Shown here in pieces: positions 18,644-26,592 of a stretch of DNA of 64,000 nucleotides. Source of the stretch: Herbaspirillum huttiense (lineage in GTDB: Bacteria > Pseudomonadota > Gammaproteobacteria > Burkholderiales > Burkholderiaceae_D); contig NZ_CP037993.1 in NCBI RefSeq assembly GCF_004367745.1, positions 620,001 through 684,000 on the forward strand. The letters are read 5' to 3'. The notes beneath the pieces were generated by a model. It made no database searches, was not told the origin of the DNA, and saw only the letters and a program-made list of their open reading frames with translations. Each line of letters starts with the position of its first letter. Within the stretch, counting starts at the first letter, position 1. The translations under genes and the position numbers were made by a program.

Positions 18644-18769
18644 TCCGTTCTCCCGCTCGATGTCATGAGCAGGATTGTGGTCTAAACATGGGTCAACTTA
18701 GGATGCAAATTTCCGGGGAAACTGGGTCAGTTTTCAATGCAAATCAACAAAAAGGCAATTGGGTGAAAC

Positions 18770-19093
18770 TTACTCATGGACTTTCGCCGAATCGTTCGAG
18801 ATCAGGCCAGTTCGCGAAAATGCGTAGGCCAAAATCAAATTGCGTGTTGCTGCAGTCTCGACCTTGATTTTTTCTCTTAGGTTCTGATCGAGGATCTCGT
18901 TTTTTAGTCGAGCTAATGTTGCATCCATTCCTTCGGTAGTTTTTCCTTTTCCTAAAAATGTAATCTCGACCAAAAAATCATTGCCATCTTTGGCTATGAC
19001 GCTGGACAGTACATCGCTGAGGCGATAGCACCCTTTCTCGATGGCCAGGACGCTATATATTGCCGCATCAAATTTCAGCGTGGTCACAGTCAT
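18770..19093 (-). CDS. hxsD: His-Xaa-Ser system protein HxsD-like
   Basis: A 107-residue protein beginning MTVTTLKFDAAIYSVLAIEKG. The C-terminal block AATRNLILAYAFSRTGL and the N-terminal YSVLAIEKGCYRLSD match the pattern of HxsD, a small conserved partner in His-Xaa-Ser peptide-modification systems. In intact loci HxsD accompanies the radical-SAM maturases HxsB and HxsC and the substrate HxsA. Here it lies 116 bp downstream of hxsA on the same strand. It ends 21 bp from the IS21 remnant, beyond which the maturase genes would be expected. Its biochemical role is not established; I recognise it from sequence flavour plus the adjacent HxS-repeat protein. Confidence 0.72.
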   Translation of the reverse strand: MTVTTLKFDAAIYSVLAIEKGCYRLSDVLSSVIAKDGNDFLVEITFLGKGKTTEGMDATLARLKNEILDQNLREKIKVETAATRNLILAYAFSRTGLISNDSAKVHE

Positions 19094-19209
19094 TGCAAAC
19101 TCTCATGAGTTGATTGTGCATATAGCTTTCGACGTGCAACAACAACAGGCACCTTCCGGTGCCCGTGCATTGAAAATCCAAAGAAATAAAACGTGCTCGA
19201 GAAACAGCC

Positions 19210-19491
19210 TTAGGAGCCAGACCTGTGGCTGGAATGTGAGCTATGACTCGAATGACTTGAATGTGACTGATGGTAAGCCAAGACCTGCCCTGTATCACTG
19301 CGGGTCATACGCAGAGCATGGGCCTCCCCATTTTTGACGTAACGAACGACGTCACTTGCACCTGCGCTATGTGCAGAATGATCTTTTGCCTGATCGTTGT
19401 TATCTTTGGATGGAGTCGCCTTTGCTGCGATGGGAGCTAAAGCAGCAGATGCGATTGCGATGGGAACCAGAAATCCGAAGTTTTTTTTCAT
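19210..19491 (-). CDS. hxsA: His-Xaa-Ser repeat precursor peptide HxsA-like
   Basis: A 93-residue protein with an N-terminal signal peptide (MKKNFGFLVPIAIASAALAP, cleavage near AKA). A middle region of about 45 residues follows, and then a C-terminal run of six His-Xaa-Ser units (HQS, four HSS, HRS; coded at 19219-19272). This architecture is that of HxsA, the proposed substrate of the paired radical-SAM enzymes HxsB/HxsC. All six units use different codon combinations, so the repeat is kept at protein level and is not a fresh slippage tract. The maturases are missing here, so the peptide may no longer be modified. Confidence 0.78.
   Translation of the reverse strand: MKKNFGFLVPIAIASAALAPIAAKATPSKDNNDQAKDHSAHSAGASDVVRYVKNGEAHALRMTRSDTGQVLAYHQSHSSHSSHSSHSSHRSGS
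19219..19272 (-). repeat. Six His-Xaa-Ser repeats in HxsA
   Basis: Six consecutive three-residue units, H-Q-S, H-S-S (four times) and H-R-S, close to the C-terminus. The Ser codons vary (TCA, AGT, TCG, AGC, TCC, TCT) and His alternates CAT/CAC, so the DNA repeat is poor while the peptide repeat is exact. Confidence 0.9.
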
Positions 19492-19700
19492 TATTTTCTC
19501 GAGTTGGATGAGGCGGTTGGCACCAAATCGGTTGTTTTAAAACGATTTCTTGGCGAAGATAAATCTCCGGACTTAACAAGTCAACTAATTCCGTAAAGTT
19601 AAAAAAATATTTGATTTCCAGTGAGAAATCTTTAGTCCATGAGTTATGCCCGACGAAGAGGCTTGCAACTTACACGAGGCTTAGCAATGCGGAATTTCCT

Positions 19701-20480
19701 TCAATTAACATCAGGCAACAACCCATGCGCCACCATCGCCCTGCGCGCCGTTTCCTCTCCGAACATGGTCAGAAACGCCCGCCCCGTGACGCCCGATGCA
19801 GTGCGCGCCCCCACGGCCCCCACATACACCGTGTAATTCTGAATGTCCGCCGGCAACGGCCCCACCAGCTTCGCCCCCTTGACCAGCAGAATCTCGCTCT
19901 GCTGATGCAATGCCAGAGCCGCACTTCCATCCACCAGTTTTTCTGCCACCAGTCCACCAGGCACCAGCACTTCCTTGGCGTGCATCTGACTGGCGATGCC
20001 AAGCCGTTCAAACAATTTTTCCAGATAGATGCCGCTCGACCCGCCGGCCTTGGGATCGATCACTGCGACGGAAGGCGCGTCGAGCAAGGCCTTCCTGAAT
20101 TGCGCCACGGTAGCGATGGCAGGCGAGGACGCGCCTTGCCTGACCGCCACGGCAATCCCCACCCGTGCAATCGGCCGCTCGCTGGCCAGATTCAGATAGC
20201 CGTCCTTGCCCAGTCCACGCAACACGCCATCCGGTGCCACCACCACATCCGCCGCCGCACCCGATCGCACACGCTTGTCCACGACGCCGCCCGTGGCGTT
20301 GTCTACCGTGACGTGGATGCCGCTGCGCCGCTCGAAGTCGGTGGCCACCGTGCGCACGATGGGTGCGATGGCCCCGGCGGCGAGCACCCGAAGTTGGTCC
20401 GCACAAGCGGGCAGGGCAACGAAGGAAGAAAAAACGGAGAAGGTCGCAGCGAACAGCAGCGGAAGACGGAACGCACGCAC
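19701..20480 (-). CDS. Molybdate-binding-protein-like periplasmic substrate-binding protein
   Basis: A 259-residue periplasmic binding protein of the ModA-like fold. The GTG start at 20480 has GGAG seven bases upstream and begins a signal peptide cleaved near ACA/DQ (residue 27). The mature N-terminus reads QLRVLAAGAIAPIVRTVATDFERRSG, and a later block is VAVIDPKAGGSSGIYLEKLFERLG, both usual for ModA/SBP_bac_11 proteins. There are no ModB/ModC transport genes adjacent, so it is an orphan binding protein and the ligand is unproven. Its 3' end is partly duplicated at 15668-15801 on the far side of the accessory island. Confidence 0.85.
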   Translation of the reverse strand: MRAFRLPLLFAATFSVFSSFVALPACADQLRVLAAGAIAPIVRTVATDFERRSGIHVTVDNATGGVVDKRVRSGAAADVVVAPDGVLRGLGKDGYLNLASERPIARVGIAVAVRQGASSPAIATVAQFRKALLDAPSVAVIDPKAGGSSGIYLEKLFERLGIASQMHAKEVLVPGGLVAEKLVDGSAALALHQQSEILLVKGAKLVGPLPADIQNYTVYVGAVGARTASGVTGRAFLTMFGEETARRAMVAHGLLPDVN

Positions 20481-20667
20481 GGTGACTCCAGGTGATGGAA
20501 TACGGGGGACGGGAAAGGAGCGGCAGAAAAATACGTCGGCACCGATTATACGATGCGTGCAGAGGCCACGTTTGCGCCTGCCGGAGCGGCCCGCTGAGAC
20601 GGCCAACCGCGCTTGATTATCGGTGATGAGGGTGATGAAGGATCTTGCTCAACCGCATCACCCGAAC

Positions 20668-21387
20668 CTATCTGGGCGACCGCGACACCGCCCCCGTATC
20701 CCAATCCCCAAACGCCCGTGACCGCATCCCCGCATCCACCAGATAAGCCTTGACCAGCTTCAACAACACCAGTCCCGCCGCGAACAGCATCACCATCAAC
20801 GCCACCAGCACCGCCGCCTCGCCCCACGCCGACAGACCCGGAGAGGCCCACGGCCAGCGCACCTGCCTGGCCTGCGCCGAGCGGATCGCCGCAAAGCACA
20901 GCCATCCCAGCATCGGCACAAACGGCAGCACCGCACGCCAGCGCAAGGACATGGGCCCGCAGAACACCAGCCAATAGCTGAAGAGGCCCAGCGGCAGCAC
21001 GCCATGGCGCAAGGCACTCACCAGCGCCCCCGACGCATCCCCGCGTTGTCCGTGGATCATTCCGGTGTCCGACAACGCCGCCAGGAAAACGCACACGATC
21101 AGCGTCGCCAGCATCGCCGATTTCCGCGGCGAATCAGGGACCCCGCGTCGCTCGCGCACCAGCAGATGCACAAAGCATCCGCCACAGAGCAGCGCCGTCA
21201 GGACCGTGGTGCAGGCGGTATAGGTGGACAGCGAACGTGCCGCCAGCGTGGCCACCAGCAGCAGCACGCTGGCAGCGACGATGCCGCCTTCCATCCCCAG
21301 CCGCACGCGGCGATGGATGGGGAGCACATGGACGTGCTCCGTCACGGCCGACGACCTGGGAAGGAGAAGCGCGGGCGCAAGCGGCAT
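20668..21387 (-). CDS. Multispanning membrane protein of unknown function
   Basis: A 239-residue inner-membrane protein starting MPLAPALLLPR with GAGGAG eight bases upstream. The longer frame to 21456 has no such site. Six hydrophobic segments can be seen (for example IVAASVLLLVATLAARSL, AMLATLIVCVFLAALSD, LGLFSYWLVFCGPMSL and AAVLVALMVMLFAAGLVLL). The C-terminus is short and basic. No catalytic or transport motif was recognised. It lies upstream of the binding-protein gene on the same strand, but the 187-bp gap gives no strong operon evidence. Confidence 0.65.
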   Translation of the reverse strand: MPLAPALLLPRSSAVTEHVHVLPIHRRVRLGMEGGIVAASVLLLVATLAARSLSTYTACTTVLTALLCGGCFVHLLVRERRGVPDSPRKSAMLATLIVCVFLAALSDTGMIHGQRGDASGALVSALRHGVLPLGLFSYWLVFCGPMSLRWRAVLPFVPMLGWLCFAAIRSAQARQVRWPWASPGLSAWGEAAVLVALMVMLFAAGLVLLKLVKAYLVDAGMRSRAFGDWDTGAVSRSPR

Positions 21388-21488
21388 GAGGACACTCCTC
21401 GTTGCCAGGAAGTGGCGGTCAGTTGGGGACGGGAAATCAGGCGGGGCAACATCCATCGAATTCTAAAGGCCGCACTCGCAAAAGAAAT

Positions 21489-21504
21489 CAGTCCGTTTGG
21501 ACTG
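21489..21504. promoter_or_regulatory. Distal palindromic operator copy, CAGTCC-N4-GGACTG
   Basis: A perfect inverted repeat CAGTCC/GGACTG around the spacer GTTT. The same sequence with spacer ATTT recurs at 21561-21576, 72 bp downstream. The paired, near-identical sites look like binding sites for a dimeric repressor that could loop DNA or bind cooperatively. The regulator is unknown. Confidence 0.6.
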
Positions 21505-21560
21505 AAATGCCTGATGCAGGATGTAAATTTTTACTGCTGGAATCGGTGCGCCAGCGCACC

Positions 21561-21576
21561 CAGTCCATTTGGACTG
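21561..21576. promoter_or_regulatory. Proximal palindromic operator copy, CAGTCC-N4-GGACTG
   Basis: The second copy of the palindrome has spacer ATTT. It ends one base before the presumed -35 element at 21578, an ideal position for control of the promoter. Confidence 0.62.
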
Positions 21577-21577
21577 G

Positions 21578-21606
21578 TTCAATTCCGTGATCGTCTCACT
21601 TATAAT
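21578..21606 (+). promoter_or_regulatory. Sigma-70-type promoter for the SDR reductase gene
   Basis: A perfect TATAAT (-10) at 21601-21606 is preceded at 17 bp by TTCAAT (-35, weak). The weak -35 beside the operator suggests a regulated promoter. The start codon at 21716 leaves a leader of about 100 nt. Confidence 0.6.
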
Positions 21607-21715
21607 TTTTTGCCCCATTTTCAGGGGAAGAGGCACGGGTTCGCGCCCTCATTTCACCGGCCGGCATGGGGGCATGCCGGTCCTTGCTTCCTTATCTGCG
21701 GAACTCTCATCGTCT

Positions 21716-22819
21716 ATGTTGTTGCTCACCGGAAGTACCGGATTCATCGGCGGCGCGCTGGCCGCTCGTCTCATCCGCACGCCACGCTGGGAGCGCTCGC
21801 TGTTCCTGGTCAGGTCGGCCAATCGCAACGAAGGGCGCGCGCGCCTGGCGGCCAACCTGCGCCTGCACGGCGTGAGCGAGGACGAACTGCAGCGCCTGTC
21901 GCCTGACCAGATCCTGTGCGGCGACCTCACCGGGGTGGAGCGCTGGATCGATGATCCGCGCCTGCTGCAGGTCAGCGATGTGGTGAACTCGGCGGCCCTG
22001 GCCTCGTTCGGCAGCCATCGTTCCATCTTCCCCACCAACGTCGACGGCGTGCTCGCCATGGCGCACGGCCTCTCGCGCGGACGCCCGCTGCGGCGCTTCA
22101 TACAGATCGGGACAGGGATGTCCTGCGGGCGCAATGCGCCGCGCCCGGTGTCGGAAGACTATTCTCCCGCCGATGACGTCGAGCACTACCTCGATTACAC
22201 CGCCAGCAAGTACCAGGCCGAACAACGCCTGCGCACCGAACTGCCGGAGTTGCCGCTCGTCATCGCACGGCCGTCCATCGTGGTCGGCCATACCGAACTC
22301 GGATGCGCCGCCTCGGGCAGCATCTACTGGGTCTTCCGCCTGGCGCGCGCCTTGCAGGCCTTCCCCTGCGAGCTGGACCAGAAGATCGACGTGATCCCGG
22401 TGGACTATTGCGCCGAAGCCCTGCACCTGCTGCTGGAAAAACCGACCCTGAAATACGCGGCCTACAACATCTCGTCCGGCCCCAATCACGCCTGCACCTT
22501 CGGCGAAATCGATGAAGCCATCAGCGTCGGCACCGGTGAGGAAAAGATGTCACGCTACCGCCAGACCCACTACGACAGCTTCCTGCAGATGCAGGACCGC
22601 TTCCAGGACCTGATCGGTCCCTGCAACAAGCGCATCGTGTTGAAGGCGATTCGTTCGTATGGCTATTTTGCGGCGGAGGAAGTGCTGTTCGACAACCAGC
22701 GCCTGATCGAGGAGGGCATGCGGCCTCCGCAGCCGCTCACCGATTACGTGACCCTGTGCGAACGCACCAGCAAGGATATCCTCATCGCGCAGCAGATGAA
22801 GTACGACTACAAGACCTGA
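21716..22819 (+). CDS. NAD(P)-dependent SDR/thioester-reductase-like protein
   Basis: A 367-residue extended short-chain dehydrogenase of the NAD_binding_4 (male-sterility/thioester-reductase) type. The nucleotide-binding motif LLTGSTGFIGGALA opens the protein, and the catalytic Tyr/Lys are in YTASKYQAE near residue 165. Downstream blocks (LPLVIARPSIVVGH, IDVIPVDYCAEAL) are typical. Such domains reduce acyl thioesters or act on lipid or polyketide intermediates; the true substrate is not evident because no synthase or carrier gene is beside it. The ATG at 21716 puts the Rossmann motif at the N-terminus; upstream starts would add low-complexity residues. Confidence 0.82.
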   Translation: MLLLTGSTGFIGGALAARLIRTPRWERSLFLVRSANRNEGRARLAANLRLHGVSEDELQRLSPDQILCGDLTGVERWIDDPRLLQVSDVVNSAALASFGSHRSIFPTNVDGVLAMAHGLSRGRPLRRFIQIGTGMSCGRNAPRPVSEDYSPADDVEHYLDYTASKYQAEQRLRTELPELPLVIARPSIVVGHTELGCAASGSIYWVFRLARALQAFPCELDQKIDVIPVDYCAEALHLLLEKPTLKYAAYNISSGPNHACTFGEIDEAISVGTGEEKMSRYRQTHYDSFLQMQDRFQDLIGPCNKRIVLKAIRSYGYFAAEEVLFDNQRLIEEGMRPPQPLTDYVTLCERTSKDILIAQQMKYDYKT

Positions 22820-22877
22820 GCCTTCCGCTCAGTCGTCGTCCTCAAGCGAGGCGAAAAATTCCCCAGGCTCAGCGGCA

Positions 22878-23525
22878 TCACGCGGGCGCATCGAGCAGGA
22901 TCTCGATGCGTTCCTTGCCGCGTCCGGTGTTCTTGCGTTTGAGTCGCAGTGTTCCCACTTCGGCGGTGGTGCGCGGATGCGTGCCGCCGCAGGCCATGCG
23001 CGCAAATCCTTCCACTTCCCAATAACGCCGGCCGGCGGCTTCATCGCTGAATGCGGTGACGATGGGCAAGCCCGCCGCCACCAGCTCCTGCGCCGCCGCC
23101 TCGATGGCGGGGAACAGCGGCGCCAGGCTGGTGTCGCTGGCGAAGTCCACGCGCGCCTTGTCCATGGCGATGTGTGCGCCGATGCGTTCGATCCCCGGCC
23201 GCATCTGATAGACCAGCTGCAACACCATCTCGGCCGCAAAGTGCAGGCGCATCAGGCGATAGCGGCGTGCCCAGTCAATCTGCAGGTGAACCGCATCACC
23301 GACCCGCAGGCCATGTCCGGGTGGCAGCGTGTAGACGATGGTCTGGTCGCGCTTCTCGGCCTGCAGCACGGGATGGCCGCCCAGCGTGCCGGCATCGCTC
23401 TCCTGGCCACCGGAGAAGGCGAAGAAGATGGTCTGCGCGATTTGTACCTGATCATCTTCGACAACGGTGACGGTCGTGTCGAGTTCAGTCTGATAGGGGG
23501 CGGACCAGAATAACTTGTGCGTCAT
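22878..23525 (-). CDS. AlaX-like alanyl-tRNA editing domain protein
   Basis: A 215-residue free-standing homologue of the AlaRS editing domain, expected to hydrolyse Ser- or Gly-tRNA(Ala). The start MTHKLFWS is preferred over the frame to 23549. The N-terminal barrel contains IFFAFSGGQESDAGTLGG, and the zinc-binding C-terminal motif MACGGTHPR is near residue 185. The first metal motif, usually HxxxH, reads HFAAE here, a substitution seen in some subfamilies but worth noting. It is followed by a 57-bp gap to the convergent SDR gene. The frame is clean over the whole length. Confidence 0.87.
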   Translation of the reverse strand: MTHKLFWSAPYQTELDTTVTVVEDDQVQIAQTIFFAFSGGQESDAGTLGGHPVLQAEKRDQTIVYTLPPGHGLRVGDAVHLQIDWARRYRLMRLHFAAEMVLQLVYQMRPGIERIGAHIAMDKARVDFASDTSLAPLFPAIEAAAQELVAAGLPIVTAFSDEAAGRRYWEVEGFARMACGGTHPRTTAEVGTLRLKRKNTGRGKERIEILLDAPA

Positions 23526-23655
23526 GTTGTCAGCGGGCAGGGATAGCAATAGATGATCAGCGGTAGCATCGGCAGGTCATGAGCCTGCCGATGCGTTCAA
23601 AAACGTGAGCAGAGATTCTACGATAAAGGCGGACTTCAGCTTCGCATCGCCTGCC

Positions 23656-26592
23656 TTACGCGGGATGCGCTTCCAGCAAGTCTTCAATCGCCGCAATATC
23701 CACCGCATCGCGCTGCCCCGGCCGCAGCAATTCATCCGCATAAGTCCGCCACAAGCCACTGTGCAGGAAGTAGCGGAACAACTCCGTATCCAGATGCTGT
23801 TCCCGGCACATCCTGGCCATGATGCGCAGCGATTCCGACAAGGTCTTGGCCGGCTTGTACGGACGGTCCGCCGCCGTGAGTGCTTCGAACACATCGGCCA
23901 GCGCCATCACCCTGTCCTGCAAGGGCAGCCCGGATGCGCGCAGGCGGCGCGGATAGCCGGTACCATCCATTTTTTCGTGATGATTGGCGGCGGTATCGGG
24001 CACGCTCTTGAGCGAATCTGGCCACGGCAGGCTCTTCAACATCACCAGCGTCTGCACGATGTGATTGTTGATGGCGAAACGGTCTTCTTCGGTCAGCGTG
24101 CCGCGCCGCACGGTCAGGTTGTGCAGCTCGCCCATGTTCTGCCGGACCTGCGGCAGCTGCATGTCGAAGCCCAGCACATTGCGCGGGTCGCCGCGTTCAA
24201 CCGGCGGCCGGTGTCCTTCTTCCCAGGCGACCTTGTGTTCCGGCTTGTCGGCCAGCAAGGTCTCGGTGCAGGGCAGTTCCTGCTGCATCTGTCCACCACG
24301 CGCCGCGGCGAGCCGCCGGCTTTCTTCATCGGCCAGGCCCAGGCTGTCATCGAAATGGCGCTGCCAGGTCTGCATGGCGATCTGGCGCAGCCGCGCGATG
24401 GCGTCGTCCGACATGGCTTCGCCCCCGACATTGCATTGCGCGACAAAGGCAAAGTCCTCGCGCAGCTGATGCCGGCGGCGCTCCAGCTCTGCGCGCCAGG
24501 ATTCGGCCCGGGCTGCAGGCAAGGTAGCGTAGAGCTCGCGCAGCAGGTCCAGTTCGGCATCGCGCCACAGCACTTCAAAACGCATGCGCACTTCGTGGAT
24601 GCGGTTGTGGATCACCTCCAGCTTGGTCGCCTTGTCGACGATGTGTTCGGGACTGGTGACCTTGCCGCAATCGTGCAGCAGCGCCGCCAGCTGGAAGGCA
24701 TAGCGCTGGTCCTCGTTGAGGGTGAAGCCGGCGTAGCGGCCTTCACTTTCCTGCGCCAGGCGGTCGACCAGCTGGATGGCCAGGTGCGGTACGCGTTCGC
24801 AATGGCCGCCGGTATAAGGACTCTTGGCATCGATGGCGTCAGCCATCAGGCGGATCAGGGATTCCAGCAGGGCCTTCTGCGCGGCGATCAGCTGGCGCGT
24901 CTCGATGGCCACCGCCAGCATGCCCGACAGACGCCGCGCAAAGGCCAGGAAGCGCGGATCCTCATGCACGCTGTCATGGGCATGCATCAGCACCAGCAAA
25001 CCTTCGAGTGAACCGTTGCGGCCACGCAGATCCAGTTCCACGCGCATGCGGCCATCGTCGGTCGCGCGTGCGGCGATGTTGTCGGCAGCGCCTGCACCTG
25101 TGCCTTGTGCGTCATACGCCATGCTGTCGGTCAATCCGCATTGCTGGCCATAGGCTGCCGCGCGCTGCATCTGGCCGTCTTCGCGCTGCCACAGATAGAC
25201 GGCACCGCCGTCGCAGCGCGTGGCCTGCACGAATTTCTCCAGCACCTGCTGCAGCATCTCTTCGACATGCGTTTCGGTACTGAGGATGGCGCTGATGTCG
25301 AGGAAGGCTTCTACCGTCAGGCTCACGTGGTCCACCATGTCGGTGAGCATGTTGATTTCGCGCAGGGTACTGCGCCGCCGGTCCTGCGTGCGGAAGTCGA
25401 AACGCGACATGCGTCCGGCCCGCACCGCCAGCCGCTCCATGCTGCGTCCGATGGCGCGCCCGGCCCACCAGCCCAGCGGCAGGAACGCCAGCACCACCAG
25501 GAAGGCCACCAGCACCAGGGTCTTGCGATTGCGGTCGAGCTGGCCCAGCAGTTCGTCGCCGGGCGCGGCAATGAGCAGCCTCAGTGCATGGCCATCGATG
25601 ACGTCGAAGGGCAGCGACAAGCCCAGCCACTCACGCCCGTTCACGCTGTAGAGCGCGCTGGTCTCGCCGGCCAGCGCACGTGCGGAGAGACGTGACAGGC
25701 TCGGGACTTCCAGATCCTTGAGACTGCGGAAACGGAAACTCTCGCCCTCCTGTTCCAGTACGCGCGCCATGTCGCTGTAGGCAATCACGCGCTGGTGTTC
25801 GTCCACCAGTGCCAGTTCGCTGTTGGGCGTCAGGCGCAGGTTGCCGAGGCTGGCGGCGAGGTCGTCCAGCGTCATGTCGATGGCGACCACGGCCTCGCCG
25901 TCGCGCGCACGCTGCGAGAGGCTGATGCCGATCTGGCGCGTGGTGAAGAAGACGTAAGGGGCCGAGATGGAAGGGATGAGCGAGCGGTCCGCCGTGGCAT
26001 ACCAGGGGCGCGTGCGCGGATCGAAGAGATAGTCCGCCTCATCGCGCAGGGCCAGCAGTTTCAGTTCGGCATCATAGAAACGGTATTGCCCGTGCTGCGT
26101 GCCATCGGCATCGCGTACGATGCTTTGTACCAGGAAGGCCGATGCCGCCGGTGCCGAGAAGAAGGCGCGCTGGTCGGCACCGCGCAGCGAGCGCACCAGC
26201 AGGAAGTCGCCATTGGGGTAGCCCACGTAGACTGCGGACACCAGCGGATTGGCGACCAGGTCGATGGAGAAGGCGGCGATGCGCGTGAGGCGCTCATCGA
26301 GTTGCGTGGCTTGCGTGATCGGATCGAAGGCCAGCTGGCGCAGCGTAGCCACGGCCGGATCGATGATGCGGCGCGAGCGTTCGGTCATGATGCGCCCGGC
26401 ATCCTCGGCTGAGCGCTCGGACATGTCCAGCAGCACCTGGCGCGCACCCCACCAGCCTACCGAGACCAGCACCACGGCCAGCAGGACCATGCCCGCCATC
26501 ACCAGGGCGGAAATGCCGAAGCGTACCGGCAAGCCAGGCACGGTGGCATCGTCGTCGGACGGATCAAACAAGGGGCGTTCTGGAAGGGGCAT
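23656..26592 (-). CDS. Membrane Cache/GAF/HD-GYP sensor, putative c-di-GMP phosphodiesterase
   Basis: A 978-residue signalling protein. TM1 is about residues 27-48. A large periplasmic Cache-like sensor follows (FDPRTRPWYATADRS). TM2 is near residue 370, then a HAMP-like segment, a GAF domain (about 440-590) and a C-terminal HD-GYP domain. The HD motif is LLHDCGKVTSPEHIVDKATKLE and the GYP motif is HHEKMDGTGYPRRL. Between them is an insertion of about 200 residues (RAELERRRHQLREDF...). The predicted activity is hydrolysis of c-di-GMP in response to a periplasmic ligand. The start MPLPERP was chosen by the position of TM1; no strong ribosome site is visible. Confidence 0.9.
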   Translation of the reverse strand: MPLPERPLFDPSDDDATVPGLPVRFGISALVMAGMVLLAVVLVSVGWWGARQVLLDMSERSAEDAGRIMTERSRRIIDPAVATLRQLAFDPITQATQLDERLTRIAAFSIDLVANPLVSAVYVGYPNGDFLLVRSLRGADQRAFFSAPAASAFLVQSIVRDADGTQHGQYRFYDAELKLLALRDEADYLFDPRTRPWYATADRSLIPSISAPYVFFTTRQIGISLSQRARDGEAVVAIDMTLDDLAASLGNLRLTPNSELALVDEHQRVIAYSDMARVLEQEGESFRFRSLKDLEVPSLSRLSARALAGETSALYSVNGREWLGLSLPFDVIDGHALRLLIAAPGDELLGQLDRNRKTLVLVAFLVVLAFLPLGWWAGRAIGRSMERLAVRAGRMSRFDFRTQDRRRSTLREINMLTDMVDHVSLTVEAFLDISAILSTETHVEEMLQQVLEKFVQATRCDGGAVYLWQREDGQMQRAAAYGQQCGLTDSMAYDAQGTGAGAADNIAARATDDGRMRVELDLRGRNGSLEGLLVLMHAHDSVHEDPRFLAFARRLSGMLAVAIETRQLIAAQKALLESLIRLMADAIDAKSPYTGGHCERVPHLAIQLVDRLAQESEGRYAGFTLNEDQRYAFQLAALLHDCGKVTSPEHIVDKATKLEVIHNRIHEVRMRFEVLWRDAELDLLRELYATLPAARAESWRAELERRRHQLREDFAFVAQCNVGGEAMSDDAIARLRQIAMQTWQRHFDDSLGLADEESRRLAAARGGQMQQELPCTETLLADKPEHKVAWEEGHRPPVERGDPRNVLGFDMQLPQVRQNMGELHNLTVRRGTLTEEDRFAINNHIVQTLVMLKSLPWPDSLKSVPDTAANHHEKMDGTGYPRRLRASGLPLQDRVMALADVFEALTAADRPYKPAKTLSESLRIMARMCREQHLDTELFRYFLHSGLWRTYADELLRPGQRDAVDIAAIEDLLEAHPA

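Larger units (their letters stand above)
17617..18749 (-). mobile_element. Internally deleted IS21-family element
   Basis: The right end (plus-strand TTTTCAATGCAAATCAACA, ending at 18749) and the left end (TGTGATATTGCATGAGATT, from 17617) form imperfect inverted repeats. Both contain TGACCC-type subterminal repeats (near 17637, 17654, 18694 and 18724) and finish in the TG...CA expected for IS21. The element is ~1.13 kb instead of 2-2.5 kb because most of istA and the start of istB are deleted. No target duplication is seen: the outer flanks are unrelated (GAACT and AAAAGG), which suggests that adjacent DNA was deleted after insertion. Confidence 0.75.
21388..21715 (+). other. Regulatory intergenic region upstream of the SDR reductase gene
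   Basis: 328 bp between divergent genes. It holds two copies of a 16-bp palindrome and a sigma-70-like promoter, listed separately. No small gene could be supported. Confidence 0.6.

Noticed and set aside
19219..19272. Considered as a CRISPR or simple DNA repeat
   Set aside because: The repeat exists only at protein level; units are nine bases long with variable codons and no spacers. No CRISPR array was seen anywhere in the window.
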